A stretch of DNA of 64,000 nucleotides, taken from assembly GCA_017441825.1 (NCBI GenBank), contig JAFRVD010000064.1, positions 1 to 64,000 on the forward strand. The letters are read 5' to 3'. The DNA comes from Lachnospiraceae bacterium. Lineage in GTDB: Bacteria > Bacillota > Clostridia > Lachnospirales > Lachnospiraceae. Position 1 is the stretch's first letter; each line of letters opens with the position of its first letter. The translations under genes and the position numbers were made by a program. The notes beneath the pieces are model-generated. The model did no database searches. It saw nothing but the letters and a program-made list of their open reading frames with translations, and was not told the origin of the DNA. Shown piece after piece: positions 50,673-62,272 of this stretch.

Positions 50673-51506
50673 ATGCTTACGAAACGTATATTAACTGTTC
50701 AGGATATTTCATGCGTAGGCCAGTGCTCGCTTACGGTAGCGCTGCCCATCATTTCCGCATGCGGGATCGAGACGGCCATCCTGCCGTCCGCGGTGCTTTC
50801 CACCCATACGGGCGGATTCACCGGCTTCACGTTCTGCGATCTCACGGACGAGATGCCCAAGATCCTTGAACACTGGAAGAAGGAAGGAATCCTGTTTGAC
50901 GCGCTGTACACAGGCTACCTGGGCAGCACCCGCCAGATCCAGTACGTGCTGGACATTGCGGACGCGGTCCTCGCGCCCGGTGCGCCGCTCATCATCGACC
51001 CGGCCATGGCGGACAACGGCAGCCTCTATTACGGCTTCGACCAGGAATTCGTGGACGCGATGAAGAAGCTGATCGCCCGCGCGGACATCACTCTCCCGAA
51101 CGTGACGGAAGCAAGCTTCCTGACCGGTATCGAATATAAGGAATCCTATGACGCCGCCTATGTGGACGAGCTTATCAAGGGGCTGACGGACATCGGCGCG
51201 AAGCAGGTCGTGATGACCGGCATCGGCTATAGCCCGGAGGAGTCCGGCGTGACCGTTTACGCCGATGGCAAGACCCGCCACTACTCCCATATCCGGTACG
51301 CGAAGGGCTGCCATGGCACAGGCGACATCTACGCTTCCGCCTTCACCGGCGCGTACATGAGAGGCAAGGAGATCTACGACGCGGCGGTCATCGCGGCGGA
51401 CTACACGCTGTCCTGCATCGAAATGACGCAGAAGGATCCGGAGCACTGGTACGGAGCGACGTTTGAGAAGTCCCTGCCGAAGCTGATCGCGTCTCTTGAA
51501 GATTAA
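50673..51506 (+). CDS. Pyridoxamine/pyridoxal kinase
   Basis: A 277-residue kinase of the PdxY/PdxK ribokinase fold. VQDISCVGQCSLTVALPIIS and CGIETAILPSAVLSTHTGGF are typical of the N-terminus, LIIDPAMADNG and PNVTEASFLTG of the centre, and GCHGTGDIYASAFTGA holds the anion hole and catalytic Asp. It phosphorylates B6 vitamers to feed pyridoxal phosphate. Confidence 0.9.
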   Translation: MLTKRILTVQDISCVGQCSLTVALPIISACGIETAILPSAVLSTHTGGFTGFTFCDLTDEMPKILEHWKKEGILFDALYTGYLGSTRQIQYVLDIADAVLAPGAPLIIDPAMADNGSLYYGFDQEFVDAMKKLIARADITLPNVTEASFLTGIEYKESYDAAYVDELIKGLTDIGAKQVVMTGIGYSPEESGVTVYADGKTRHYSHIRYAKGCHGTGDIYASAFTGAYMRGKEIYDAAVIAADYTLSCIEMTQKDPEHWYGATFEKSLPKLIASLED

Positions 51507-51518
51507 GAAAAACAAAAA

Positions 51519-51590
51519 GCCTTCCCTGTTTTAAGGAAAGGCGGCCCCAAAGGGGCAGATAAAGCGGCCTTCCCCTCAGGGGAAGGCCCT
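51519..51590. terminator. Terminator region with two hairpins
   Basis: A 10-bp stem (GGCCTTCCCC, loop TCA) at 51566-51588 and a weaker one at 51519-51542 lie between the convergent pyridoxamine kinase and methyltransferase genes. Confidence 0.75.
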
Positions 51591-51603
51591 TTCAATATAA
51601 CGG

Positions 51604-52197
51604 TTATTCCTCGAGAGAAAAGCACAGGATCTTTTCCCTGGGGTCTCCCGGGAACAGGTCCGAGCAGTCAAGCTCGTCTATAAAGTCGAACTCCGGGGAA
51701 CGGGCGAGGAGGCCGACGTAATCTTTGGAAGGGTAGTAGAAAAAAAGCAGGATCCGCCGCGGCGCTTCGTACCAGGAGGCGATCACTTTTTTGAGGACCT
51801 CCTCGAGGATCGAGGCCGAGAAGGGGTTGAAAAAGTACAGGCGGTCGACGTCCGGGGGGATCGTAAAGCGGACCGCGTCCGCAAGCCGGAAGGAGACGCG
51901 CGCCTGAAGCCCGGATGCTTCGAGGTTCTTCTCCGCAGTGCGGACCATGTCCTCGCTGAAGTCGATCCCGAGGCTTTTGCAGCCGGTCTCCGCGCTCATG
52001 AAGATGCTAACCCGGCCTTTTCCGGATCCGTAGTCTAAAAGGACGCTGTCCTTCGTAATCCAGCCGCTTTCCGTAAGCTTCTGAAGTACGCCGTAAGGGG
52101 TCGGCTCATACGCGTAGCGGACCGCGCTCTCGTGCGTGCTGTCCCGCCCGCGCGTGCGGATATTCAGTTTCCTGTCCCATTGACGGTCGTTTTTCAT
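51604..52197 (-). CDS. Class I SAM-dependent methyltransferase
   Basis: A 197-residue methyltransferase. VLLDYGSGKGRVSIFM is motif I for SAM binding, LGIDFSEDMV motif II, and VDRLYFFNPF motif IV. The start at 52197 (MKNDRQW) is chosen; it lies only about 7 bases past a TATAAT, so the message may be almost leaderless. The substrate is unknown. Confidence 0.75.
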   Translation of the reverse strand: MKNDRQWDRKLNIRTRGRDSTHESAVRYAYEPTPYGVLQKLTESGWITKDSVLLDYGSGKGRVSIFMSAETGCKSLGIDFSEDMVRTAEKNLEASGLQARVSFRLADAVRFTIPPDVDRLYFFNPFSASILEEVLKKVIASWYEAPRRILLFFYYPSKDYVGLLARSPEFDFIDELDCSDLFPGDPREKILCFSLEE

Positions 52198-52204
52198 GCC
52201 GTTC

Positions 52205-52233
52205 ATTATACCTGATGCGGCGGGACGGCGCAA
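52205..52233 (-). promoter_or_regulatory. Promoter of the methyltransferase gene
   Basis: TTGCGC and TATAAT with a 17-base spacer on the minus strand, almost touching the start codon. Confidence 0.6.
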
Positions 52234-52254
52234 GGGGCACCTCATCAGTCAGTT

Positions 52255-52277
52255 GGGCTTTCCTTTATGGAAAGCCC
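52255..52277. other. Intergenic hairpin
   Basis: A perfect 9-bp stem (GGGCTTTCC with its complement) with a 5-base loop in the divergent region between the methyltransferase and butyrate kinase. No T-run follows; its role is unclear. Confidence 0.45.
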
Positions 52278-52321
52278 TATGGCAGCCGGATGAGGGGCGA
52301 CACGAAAATAGCGGCGAAACA

Positions 52322-52350
52322 TTGATTTTAAGACCGGAAAAGTATATTAT
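52322..52350 (+). promoter_or_regulatory. Promoter of the buk-pta(-atp) genes
   Basis: TTGATT and TATTAT with a 17-base spacer, about 65 bases before the butyrate kinase start codon. Confidence 0.55.
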
Positions 52351-52415
52351 TAGGAAAGTGAATAAAAATCACACACGGCCTTCGGGCCAGGATCGAAATA
52401 AAGGAAATACGATAC

Positions 52416-53528
52416 ATGAACGACAAAAAGAAGCTGCTGATCATCAACCCCGGCTCCACCTCCACCAAGGTGAGCCTGTTTGAGGACGAGACCTCCGTTT
52501 TCGAGAAGAGCCTGTTTCATGAAGCGTCCGTACTCTTACAGTACCCGCATGTGAACGACCAGATGCCCTTCCGTTACCAGGTCATCCTGGATATGCTGAA
52601 GGAAGAAGGCTACGCGCCTGAGGATATAGACGCCTTTGTGGGCCGCGGCGGCAGCGCCTGCACGCAGCCCGGCGGCGTGACCCGGGTCGACCGGAAAATG
52701 TACGACGATACAGTCGCGGCAGTGGGCGGGTCCGAGCATCCGGCCAAGCTGGGCGTCATGCTGGCCTGGCAGTTCGCGCAGCAGTTCGGGAAGGGCGCGT
52801 ATACGCTGAACCCGACCAACGTTGATGAATACGGCGACTATGCCCGTCTTACGGGCATCCGCGGCGTGTACCGCGTGTCGCATTCCCACGTCCTGAACCA
52901 AAAGGCCGTAGCGGAGTTCCACGCGAAATCGCTCGGAAAGCGCTACGAGGACTGCAATTTCATCGTCGCGCACATTGACGGCGGCATTACCGTGAGCGCG
53001 CATGAGCATAGCCGCATGGTGGACGGCAACATGGGAGCGGATGGAGAAGGCGCGTTCACCCCGACCCGGATCGGCTCCGTGCCGGTGCTTGCGCTCCTCG
53101 ACTATATTGACGAGCACGGGACCGCGGACGTGCGCCTCAAGTGCTCGCGTGCGGGCGGCTTTGTGGACCTCTTCGGTACCTCGAATTCGGACGTTATCCA
53201 CAAGCTTGTGGAAGAAGGCGATCCGAAGGCGTCCCTTGTGTGGAACACGATGATCTACCAGATCGCGAAGATGATTGGCGAAATGAGCGCAGTCCTCTGC
53301 GGGAACGTGGACGCGATCCTGCTGACCGGCGGCCTCATCCGTTTCGACGATATCACGGAAGGGATCCGGAAGCACTGCGGATTTATCGCGCCCATCAGCA
53401 CCTACCCCGGCGAGATGGAGCAGGAAGCGCTCGCGCTGCCGGTTTTAGGCGTCCTCCGCGGGGAGATCACGCCGCATACCTATTCCGGAAAGAACGTCTG
53501 GGACGGTTTCCCGGGGATCGAATTCTGA
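52416..53528 (+). CDS. buk: Butyrate kinase
   Basis: A 370-residue acetate/butyrate kinase-fold enzyme making ATP from an acyl phosphate. LLIINPGSTSTKVSLF is the phosphate motif; FVGRGGSACTQPGGV, VAHIDGGITVSAHEHSRMVD and AILLTGGLI are typical of the butyrate kinase branch rather than acetate kinase. It is followed by pta, not by phosphate butyryltransferase. It could therefore accept acetyl phosphate in vivo, or the two genes could serve different routes. Confidence 0.9.
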   Translation: MNDKKKLLIINPGSTSTKVSLFEDETSVFEKSLFHEASVLLQYPHVNDQMPFRYQVILDMLKEEGYAPEDIDAFVGRGGSACTQPGGVTRVDRKMYDDTVAAVGGSEHPAKLGVMLAWQFAQQFGKGAYTLNPTNVDEYGDYARLTGIRGVYRVSHSHVLNQKAVAEFHAKSLGKRYEDCNFIVAHIDGGITVSAHEHSRMVDGNMGADGEGAFTPTRIGSVPVLALLDYIDEHGTADVRLKCSRAGGFVDLFGTSNSDVIHKLVEEGDPKASLVWNTMIYQIAKMIGEMSAVLCGNVDAILLTGGLIRFDDITEGIRKHCGFIAPISTYPGEMEQEALALPVLGVLRGEITPHTYSGKNVWDGFPGIEF

Positions 53529-53619
53529 GCCTGCCGCTCACCTGGAGCGGTACGGGCCGGACTCATACATAGCGGAAATAACGGCATTTTTGAGCATACT
53601 GACAAAGGAGTTTACTGAA

Positions 53620-54612
53620 ATGAGCATGATCGAAATGATCAAAGATAAAGCCAGAAAAAATGTAAAGCGCATTGTATTGCCCGAAGGCACGGAACCTCGG
53701 ACAGTCGCGGCAGCGGCAGAGATCCTGAAGGAAGGGCTCGCAGAGCCGATCCTCCTCGGAAACCCTGAGGCGATCAAAGCGGAAGCGGAGAAGCAGGGAG
53801 TGGACCTTGCCGGGATATGCACAGCAGACCCGGAGACCTCCGAAAAGGCCCCGGCTTATTCGGAAGCTTTATATGAGCTCCGGAAGACGAAGGGCGTTAC
53901 GCCTGAAGCCGCGGAGCAGCTGGTCAAGGACCCGATGTACTACGGCATCATGATGGTGAAGTCGGGCGATGCGGACGGACTCGTGTCCGGGGCGGTCCAT
54001 TCGACCGGCGACATGCTCCGTCCGGCGCTCCAGATCATCAAGACGAAGCCCGGCATCAAGATCGTCTCTTCGAGCTTCTTAATGGACTGCCCGAACAAGG
54101 ACCTCGGCGAGGACGGCCTTTTAGTCTACGCGGACTGCGTGGTCATGCCGAACCCCACGGCTGAGGAGCTCGCGTACATCGCGATCGCCGCTGCGGATAC
54201 CGCAAAGACGCTCTGCGGCATTGAAGAGCCCCGTGTGGCGATGCTTTCGTTCTCCACGAAGGGCAGCGCAAAGCACGAGCTGGTCACAAAGGTCCAGGAA
54301 GCGACGGCGTTTGCCCACGAGCTCGCGCCGGACCTCCTTTTGGACGGCGAGCTTCAGTTTGACGCTGCGTTGAATCCTGAGGTCGCAGCGCTCAAGGCGA
54401 AGGGCAGCCCCGTGGCGGGCCGTGCGAACGTCCTGATCTTCCCGGATCTCCAGGCCGGCAACATCGGCTATAAGATCACCCAGCGTATTGGCGGCGCGGA
54501 ATGCTTCGCGGTGCTGCAGGGGCTTGCGAAGCCCTGCAACGACCTGTCCCGCGGCTGCTCTGTGGAGGACATTGTCAATACGGTCGCCATGACCGCGGTC
54601 CAGGCGCAGTAA
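53620..54612 (+). CDS. pta: Phosphate acetyltransferase
   Basis: A 330-residue Pta that converts acetyl-CoA and phosphate to acetyl phosphate. IVLPEGTEPRTVAAAAEIL, MVKSGDADGLVSGAVHST and LIFPDLQAGNIGYKITQRI are Pta signatures. The start at 53620 has an AAAGGAG site; the upstream in-frame TTG lacks one. With a kinase it provides substrate-level ATP from acetyl-CoA made by CODH/ACS. Confidence 0.93.
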   Translation: MSMIEMIKDKARKNVKRIVLPEGTEPRTVAAAAEILKEGLAEPILLGNPEAIKAEAEKQGVDLAGICTADPETSEKAPAYSEALYELRKTKGVTPEAAEQLVKDPMYYGIMMVKSGDADGLVSGAVHSTGDMLRPALQIIKTKPGIKIVSSSFLMDCPNKDLGEDGLLVYADCVVMPNPTAEELAYIAIAAADTAKTLCGIEEPRVAMLSFSTKGSAKHELVTKVQEATAFAHELAPDLLLDGELQFDAALNPEVAALKAKGSPVAGRANVLIFPDLQAGNIGYKITQRIGGAECFAVLQGLAKPCNDLSRGCSVEDIVNTVAMTAVQAQ

Positions 54613-54657
54613 GCTTAGACCGGAAACAACAAGTTTCCTTTATCAAGGAGGATTCGT

Positions 54658-55497
54658 ATGGATCTGTCTCAGAAAAAGGGGCGGACGGTCTTTATGATCG
54701 TGTGGGGCGCTCTGATCGTTCTGATCATCGCAGCAATCATCGCGATCGGCCTTCCATCCGGAAAGAGTGAGACCATCAAGGAGGCCATGAAGGACGGCGT
54801 GCTCCATGAGGAGAACAAGGTCAGTTTCTTCGGGCTCCTCGTGAACCCGGCGGTCGTTTCCGCGTACGTGATCACGGGAGTACTGCTTTTATGCGCAGCG
54901 CTCATCCGGATCTTTGCGGTGCCCCGTTTCAAGGACGTTCCGGGGAAATTCCAGAGCGTTCTTGAAAAGCTTGTGGAGTTCTTCGAGGACATGGCGAGGG
55001 GGAACAGCCCGCACAAGACCCCCGTGGTCGCGGCGTACATCTTCAGCGCCGGTGTGTACATCTTTTTCAGTACGCTGTTCGAGCTCTTCGGCATCCAGGT
55101 GATCGCGGAGAACGGACATTCCATCGCGCTCCCCGCGCCGCTTTCAGATATCAACGCGGCCATCGCGATGGGCTTCCTGTCCTACCTGTTCATCCTGCTG
55201 GCCGGAATTATTGTGAACGGCGTTAAGGGCGGGCTCCGGGTCCTCAAAGATTTTTCGCTCCCCATCTCCATGAGCTTCCGAATCTTTGGCGCGCTCCTTT
55301 CGGGCCTCCTTGTGACGGAGCTCGTGTACTATTATACCGCGCTGAGCTTTGTGGTCCCTGTGATCGTGGGCGTCCTGTTCACGATCCTCCACGCGGTCAT
55401 CCAGACGTACGTCCTGGCCACCCTCGTCTCCGTATTCTACGGGGAGGCAGTGGAGCCTGTACAGAGTAAGAAAGATAAAAAACAGAGGAAAGAGTGA
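54658..55497 (+). CDS. atpB: ATP synthase F0 subunit a
   Basis: A 279-residue membrane subunit a forming the ion half-channels. An N-terminal helix precedes a core whose helices include LPISMSFRIFGALLSGLLV, with the essential stator Arg in MSFRIFG, and a last helix VIQTYVLATLVSVFYGEA. It opens the ATP synthase operon 45 bases after pta. No atpI is seen before it. Confidence 0.93.
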   Translation: MDLSQKKGRTVFMIVWGALIVLIIAAIIAIGLPSGKSETIKEAMKDGVLHEENKVSFFGLLVNPAVVSAYVITGVLLLCAALIRIFAVPRFKDVPGKFQSVLEKLVEFFEDMARGNSPHKTPVVAAYIFSAGVYIFFSTLFELFGIQVIAENGHSIALPAPLSDINAAIAMGFLSYLFILLAGIIVNGVKGGLRVLKDFSLPISMSFRIFGALLSGLLVTELVYYYTALSFVVPVIVGVLFTILHAVIQTYVLATLVSVFYGEAVEPVQSKKDKKQRKE

Positions 55498-55507
55498 GGT
55501 AATTGCT

Positions 55508-55864
55508 GTGAAGACGACAAGATTATTTGCGCTGCTTTTTGTGTTGGTATTGGCTGCCGTAATGGCGTTCTCCATGGGGAAGACAGTTTCCGCAGAGGAA
55601 AACGAGCCCGCCGCAGTGGAAGAAGAACAGGACGCCGGTACGACTAAGGGCAAAGCGTTCGCCGCAGCTCTGGTCGTAGGCATTGTGGGCGCCGCGGCTG
55701 CCATCGGCATGGCGCTTGCGGTCAGCAAGAGCTCGGAAAGCATGGCCCGCCAGCCGGAGGCCGCAGGCAGGATCAACTCATCCATGATGCTCGGCCTGGT
55801 CTTCATAGAGACTGTCGTGATCTATGCGCTCATCGTCGCGATCTTACTGATTTTCGTTTTATAA
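55508..55864 (+). CDS. atpE: ATP synthase F0 subunit c with N-terminal extension
   Basis: A 118-residue c subunit, longer than the usual 75-90. Residues 1-29 look like a signal peptide ending in VSA, then an acidic stretch (EENEPAAVEEE), then helix 1 (about 48-73), the polar loop ARQPEA (80-85) and helix 2 with the ion-binding Glu101. Thr102 and Tyr106 follow as in sodium-type c subunits, but the helix 1 Gln of sodium rings is Met68 here. The start is GTG. The processed ring protein would be of normal size. Confidence 0.88.
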   Translation: MKTTRLFALLFVLVLAAVMAFSMGKTVSAEENEPAAVEEEQDAGTTKGKAFAAALVVGIVGAAAAIGMALAVSKSSESMARQPEAAGRINSSMMLGLVFIETVVIYALIVAILLIFVL

Positions 55865-55889
55865 AGCACCCTGGTAAAAGGAGGCTTTT

Positions 55890-56399
55890 ATGCCGCTCAA
55901 CATTGATTTTGTGCAGATCCTGCTGCACGTCCTGAATTTTGTGATCCTGGCCGGCGGCCTGACCTTGCTCCTCTTCAAGCCGGTCAGCAAGTTCATGAGA
56001 GAACGCCGGGAACGCTTCGAAAAGGAGGCGCGCGAGAACGCGGAAAACGCCGCGGAGAACGAGCGCCTGAAGGCGGAGTACGAAGAAAAGCTCGCGAACG
56101 TGGATGAAGAGATCCGGGAGCTTAAGACGGCTGCTGAGCAGGAAGCCGCGGAGGCCGCGAAGAATTATCTTGAAAGCGCGAAGCAGCGCGGCGATGAGAT
56201 GATCCATGCGGCAGAGCAGGAGGCCGAGGCCCGGAAGAGCCAGATCCTCGAATCCGCGCACACGGAGATCAGCGAGCTGGTGCTTTCCGCCGCCCAGAAG
56301 CTTGTGGAAGACACGGAGGACGAGGAGCGGACGCACGCCCTGTACGACGCGTTCCTTCTGCAGGAAGAGGAAGCGCTGAGAAGGAGACGTAAGGCATGA
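55890..56399 (+). CDS. atpF: ATP synthase subunit b
   Basis: A 169-residue b subunit. One N-terminal membrane helix (about residues 8-28, [20 protein letters not shown]) is followed by a long charged coiled coil forming the peripheral stalk. The C-terminal part ([18 protein letters not shown]) is where b normally binds delta. Its stop overlaps the start of the alpha fusion gene. Confidence 0.93.
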   Translation: MPLNIDFVQILLHVLNFVILAGGLTLLLFKPVSKFMRERRERFEKEARENAENAAENERLKAEYEEKLANVDEEIRELKTAAEQEAAEAAKNYLESAKQRGDEMIHAAEQEAEARKSQILESAHTEISELVLSAAQKLVEDTEDEERTHALYDAFLLQEEEALRRRRKA

Positions 56400-58175
56400 T
56401 GAACGACGGATTTGATCAGGCCGGAAAAGAGCAGGATGAACCGCTTCTTGTCGAGATCCGCTGCCTTGTGCCGCCCACGGATGAGCAGAAAGAGCGTATC
56501 CGTGCGTTCTTTGAGGAGCGGTACGGGAAGGACGACGTCCGGATCCAGGTGATCCGCGACTCCTCCGTGAAGGAAGGCTTCAACATCTTTGCCGGCGATG
56601 ACAACTACGACTGGACGGCGCTCGGCAGGCTCCGCCAGCTCCGCCGCTACATCCAGCAGCGGCCGCAGGGCAGGGACAGCAAGGAGATCATTTCGCTCCT
56701 CCGTGAAAACATACAGAAATTCGAACTGGACGCGGGCTACCAGAAGGTGGGCCGCGTGTTGACAGTGGGCGGCGGGATCGCCGTGATCGAGGGCCTTCAG
56801 GAGTCCGCGTACGGGTCCATCGTCCTCTTTGAGTGCGGCATCAAGGGCATGGTGCAGGACATCCGGAAGGACGGCAGCACCGGCATCATCCTGTTCGGCG
56901 ATGCCTCCGAGATCAAGGCAGGCTCCCGCGTGGTGCAGACCGGGCGGAAGGCCGGCATCCCCATCAGCAACCGCCTTTTAGGGCGGATGATCGACCCCTT
57001 AGGCGCGCCTTTGGACGGCAAGGGGCCGATCCAGGCCAAAACGTATTATCCCATCGAATGGCCGGCTCCCGGCATCATCGACCGGAAGTCCGTGGGACGC
57101 CCGCTCGAGACCGGGATCCTCGCGATCGATTCGATGTTCCCGATAGGCCGCGGACAGCGTGAGCTCATCATCGGCGATCGGCAGACCGGCAAGACGAGCA
57201 TCGCCGTGGACGCGATCCTGAACCAGAAGGGCAAGAACGTAGTCTGCGTTTACGTGGCCATCAGCCAGAAGGCCGGCTCCGTTGCGAAGGTGGTGCACAC
57301 GCTCGAAAAGCACGGAGCGATGGATTATACCATCATCGTGAGCTCGCCGGCAAGCGATCCCGCGGCCATGCAGTACATCGCGCCGTACGCGGGCTGCGCC
57401 GTTGCGGAATACTTTATGACGCACGGCCGCGACACGCTCATTGTTTACGATGACCTTTCGAAGCACGCGGTGGCCTACCGGACCATCAGCCTGCTTCTTG
57501 AACGCGCGCCGGGGCGTGAAGCCTATCCCGGCGACGTTTTCTACTTACACTCGAGACTTTTGGAGCGCTCCGCCCAGCTTTCGGATGAGCTTGGCGGCGG
57601 CAGCATGACGGCCCTTCCCATTGTGGAGACCCAGGCCGGCGACGTTTCCGCCTATATCCCGACAAACATCATTTCCATCACGGACGGCCAGATCTTCTTA
57701 GACCGCGACCAGTTCTACGCCGGCCAGCGGCCTGCCGTGAACGTCGGCCTTTCCGTGTCCCGCGTAGGCAGCGCCGCGCAGACCCCCATGATGAAAAACG
57801 CCGTGGGGACGCTCCGCTTAGAGCTTGCCCAGTACCGGGAAATGCAGGTCTTTGCCCAGTTCGGAAGCGATTTGGACGAACAGACAGAGAAACAGCTTAA
57901 ATACGGCGCGGGGCTCATGCAGCTCCTCCGCCAGCCCAACCAGCGGCCGTATGAGATGTGGGAGCAGATCGTGCTCCTCTATGCCGCGCGCGAGAAAATG
58001 TTCATGAACGTACCGGAAAAGAAGATCCCGGAGGTCCGGGAGGAGTTCCTTTCCTGGTTCCGCGAGCATCACCAGCACTGTGCCCTGAGCCTGCAGGAGA
58101 GCAAGCGGTTCACGGAAGAGCTCAGGGAGCGTACCATTAGGGACGCGTGGGAATTCTTTGAGAAGGAGGAGGCCT

Positions 58176-58192
<17 letters not shown>
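56396..58192 (+). CDS. atpA: ATP synthase delta(C-terminal)-alpha fusion subunit
   Basis: A 598-residue protein. Residues 1-90 resemble the C-terminal domain of the delta/OSCP subunit: [20 protein letters not shown], then [20 protein letters not shown], which fits the delta pattern GxxxxxGDxxxDxSxxGRLxxL. A normal alpha subunit of about 505 residues starts at residue 93 ([19 protein letters not shown]), with Walker A GDRQTGKT at 260-267. There is no separate atpH gene between b and alpha, and the six-helix N-terminal domain of delta is absent from the operon. One unbroken frame and overlaps on both sides argue against a frameshift artefact. Confidence 0.9.
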
Positions 58193-60520
<2,328 letters not shown>

Positions 60521-60568
60521 GAAGGCACTTCTGTAATGCGGACATGAGTGAAGCTTTGAGGAAGCCAT

Positions 60569-60991
60569 ATGAACACCTTTGAACTTCAAATTCTAACGCC
60601 GGAGCGGCCGTTCTACTGGGGACCCTGTGTTTCGCTCACGGTGCCCATCAGCGACGGCATGCTCGGGATCATGGCGGGTCATGAACCGTTAACTGCGGCC
60701 ATCCGGGACGGCGAGGTGCACTTTACGCTCCCGGACGGGACGGTACGGACCTGCGCGGTCACGCGGGGGCTTCTGGACGTCTCCGCAGAGAACGTGCGCC
60801 TGATCTCGGAGTCCGCGCTTGCGCCGGAGGAGATCGATGAAGAGCTTGAAAAGCGGGCCCTCGAGGAAGCCACCATACAGCTTCGGGAGAAGCAGGCGCG
60901 CCGGGACTACATCCAGGCGCAGCTCGCCTTTGCCCGCGCGATGAACAACCTCAAAGTGAAGCAGCACGACGCGGAGAGGATGAATAAGTAA
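60569..60991 (+). CDS. atpC: ATP synthase F1 subunit epsilon
   Basis: A 140-residue epsilon subunit: N-terminal beta sandwich (LQILTPERPFYWGPCVSLTV, DGMLGIMAGHEPLTAAI) and a C-terminal two-helix hairpin that regulates ATPase activity. It ends the operon, in the order a-c-b-(delta C-terminal/alpha)-gamma-beta-epsilon. Confidence 0.93.
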   Translation: MNTFELQILTPERPFYWGPCVSLTVPISDGMLGIMAGHEPLTAAIRDGEVHFTLPDGTVRTCAVTRGLLDVSAENVRLISESALAPEEIDEELEKRALEEATIQLREKQARRDYIQAQLAFARAMNNLKVKQHDAERMNK

Positions 60992-61139
60992 AGGGCGATG
61001 CCGGCTTCTTTTGGGATGCGGGGGCTTTTGCTTCAGCGTCGCGTTGGGTTTGCGGTAATGCTTTTGGGAGAATGAGTCATTCCCCGAATGAACCTCACGT
61101 TATATATTTCAGAGAATCAGCAGAGAGGGATCTCACTTA

Positions 61140-62057
61140 ATGAAAAGCTATACGACAAAACAATTCCAGATCATGACGGACATGGACCTGGTCTGGGACC
61201 TCATGACGGACGTGTTCCGGCCGGACGGGTCCACGGGCCAGTTTGCGCCGTTTTTTGAATATGCGGCAGCGGGCTCCTGGCTCAACAAGGAGCTCATGTA
61301 TCTGGACCGGTTCTGGCTCTTTGAGGACACTCCGGCGGCATTTGTTTTTTATGAGCAGCCGGTATCACGGCTGTTTTTTGTGTTAAGAGAGGGGCACGAA
61401 ATCCTTGCGGATGAGATGATCGCGTACGCGGAAGAAGCGTTCCCTGTTTACGATGAACCGAAGTGCCTGGTCTTCTCACCGGGGCAGCAGGCGCTCCTGC
61501 GCGCCGCGGAGCGGCGGGGCTGGCATAAGAACAGCGAGGAGGTCTGGTACGCGTTCGATTTCGGAAAAGGGAAGCTCGACTTTCCGCTTCCTGAGGGCTT
61601 CCGCTTTGTGAAGCCCGCGGAGTCGGACCCCTTAAAGGTCGCGAAGTGCCTGTGGGACGGCTTCAACAGCGAGGAGCTCGGGCACTTTGTGGACTGGGAC
61701 GTGCCCGCGTCAAACGGAGGGCGTTCGCCGTACGAGCTGTACCAGAGCGTGCTCCGGTGTTCATCGGCGCCGCCGCCGCACGCGACGTACGAGGACGAGG
61801 TCATCATCGCGAACGAGGAAGGCGAATACGTCTGCTTTTCCGGAATGTGGTGGGTCGAAAAGAATAAGCTTGCGTACATGGAGCCGCTCTGCACGGTGCC
61901 GGAATATCAGCACCGCGGGCTGGCCGCGGCGGCCCTTTCCGAGCACGACCGGAGGCTCCGCCCCCGCGGCGCCGTGATCATGACGGGCGGCGGGAATGAA
62001 TTCTACAGACGGATCGGATACCAGGTGGAGCTCAGGGAACTGTATTATGTGAAGTGA
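61140..62057 (+). CDS. GNAT-family N-acetyltransferase
   Basis: A 305-residue protein whose C-terminal half has GNAT acetyl-CoA motifs: EPLCTVPEYQHRGLAAAAL (motif A, Q-x-x-G-x-A) and IMTGGGNEFYRRIGYQ. The N-terminal half is a diverged, GNAT-like region (MTDMDLVWDLMTDVF). The substrate is unknown. It stands alone after the atp operon. Confidence 0.8.
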   Translation: MKSYTTKQFQIMTDMDLVWDLMTDVFRPDGSTGQFAPFFEYAAAGSWLNKELMYLDRFWLFEDTPAAFVFYEQPVSRLFFVLREGHEILADEMIAYAEEAFPVYDEPKCLVFSPGQQALLRAAERRGWHKNSEEVWYAFDFGKGKLDFPLPEGFRFVKPAESDPLKVAKCLWDGFNSEELGHFVDWDVPASNGGRSPYELYQSVLRCSSAPPPHATYEDEVIIANEEGEYVCFSGMWWVEKNKLAYMEPLCTVPEYQHRGLAAAALSEHDRRLRPRGAVIMTGGGNEFYRRIGYQVELRELYYVK

Positions 62058-62102
62058 GGGGCGAGGCCCTTTGCTCACGCATTTTTATAATTTTTCTCGA
62101 GG

Positions 62103-62131
62103 TTGAATTCGCCGGGACGGCTCCTTATAAT
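62103..62131 (+). promoter_or_regulatory. Promoter of the CD3324/DUF1062 unit
   Basis: TTGAAT and TATAAT with an exact 17-base spacer; the transcript would have a leader of about 135 bases. Confidence 0.7.
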
Positions 62132-62175
62132 ATGGGGTAGTCTTTATGATGAAAATATGGAGAAAGGAGTCTTTT

Positions 62176-62205
62176 ATGCTTAGGAGGTACGTAAACGCTC
62201 AGTAG
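62176..62205 (+). CDS. Possible 9-residue leader peptide
   Basis: A short frame, MLRRYVNAQ, with an AAAGGAG site, two tandem AGG codons and a TAG stop that touches the base of the following hairpin. The arrangement resembles translational attenuators. Confidence 0.45.
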   Translation: MLRRYVNAQ

Positions 62206-62242
62206 TCTGAGCTTAAATAAAAAGTGAATCGTAAGCTCAGAC
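62205..62242 (+). promoter_or_regulatory. Leader hairpin before the CD3324 gene
   Basis: A perfect 11-bp stem (GTCTGAGCTTA with its complement) and a 16-base loop, ending 31 bases before the start codon of the next gene. No T-run follows, so any control would be translational or through RNA stability. Confidence 0.6.
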
Positions 62243-62272
62243 GAATCCTATATCACAGATTAGGAGGAGCGA

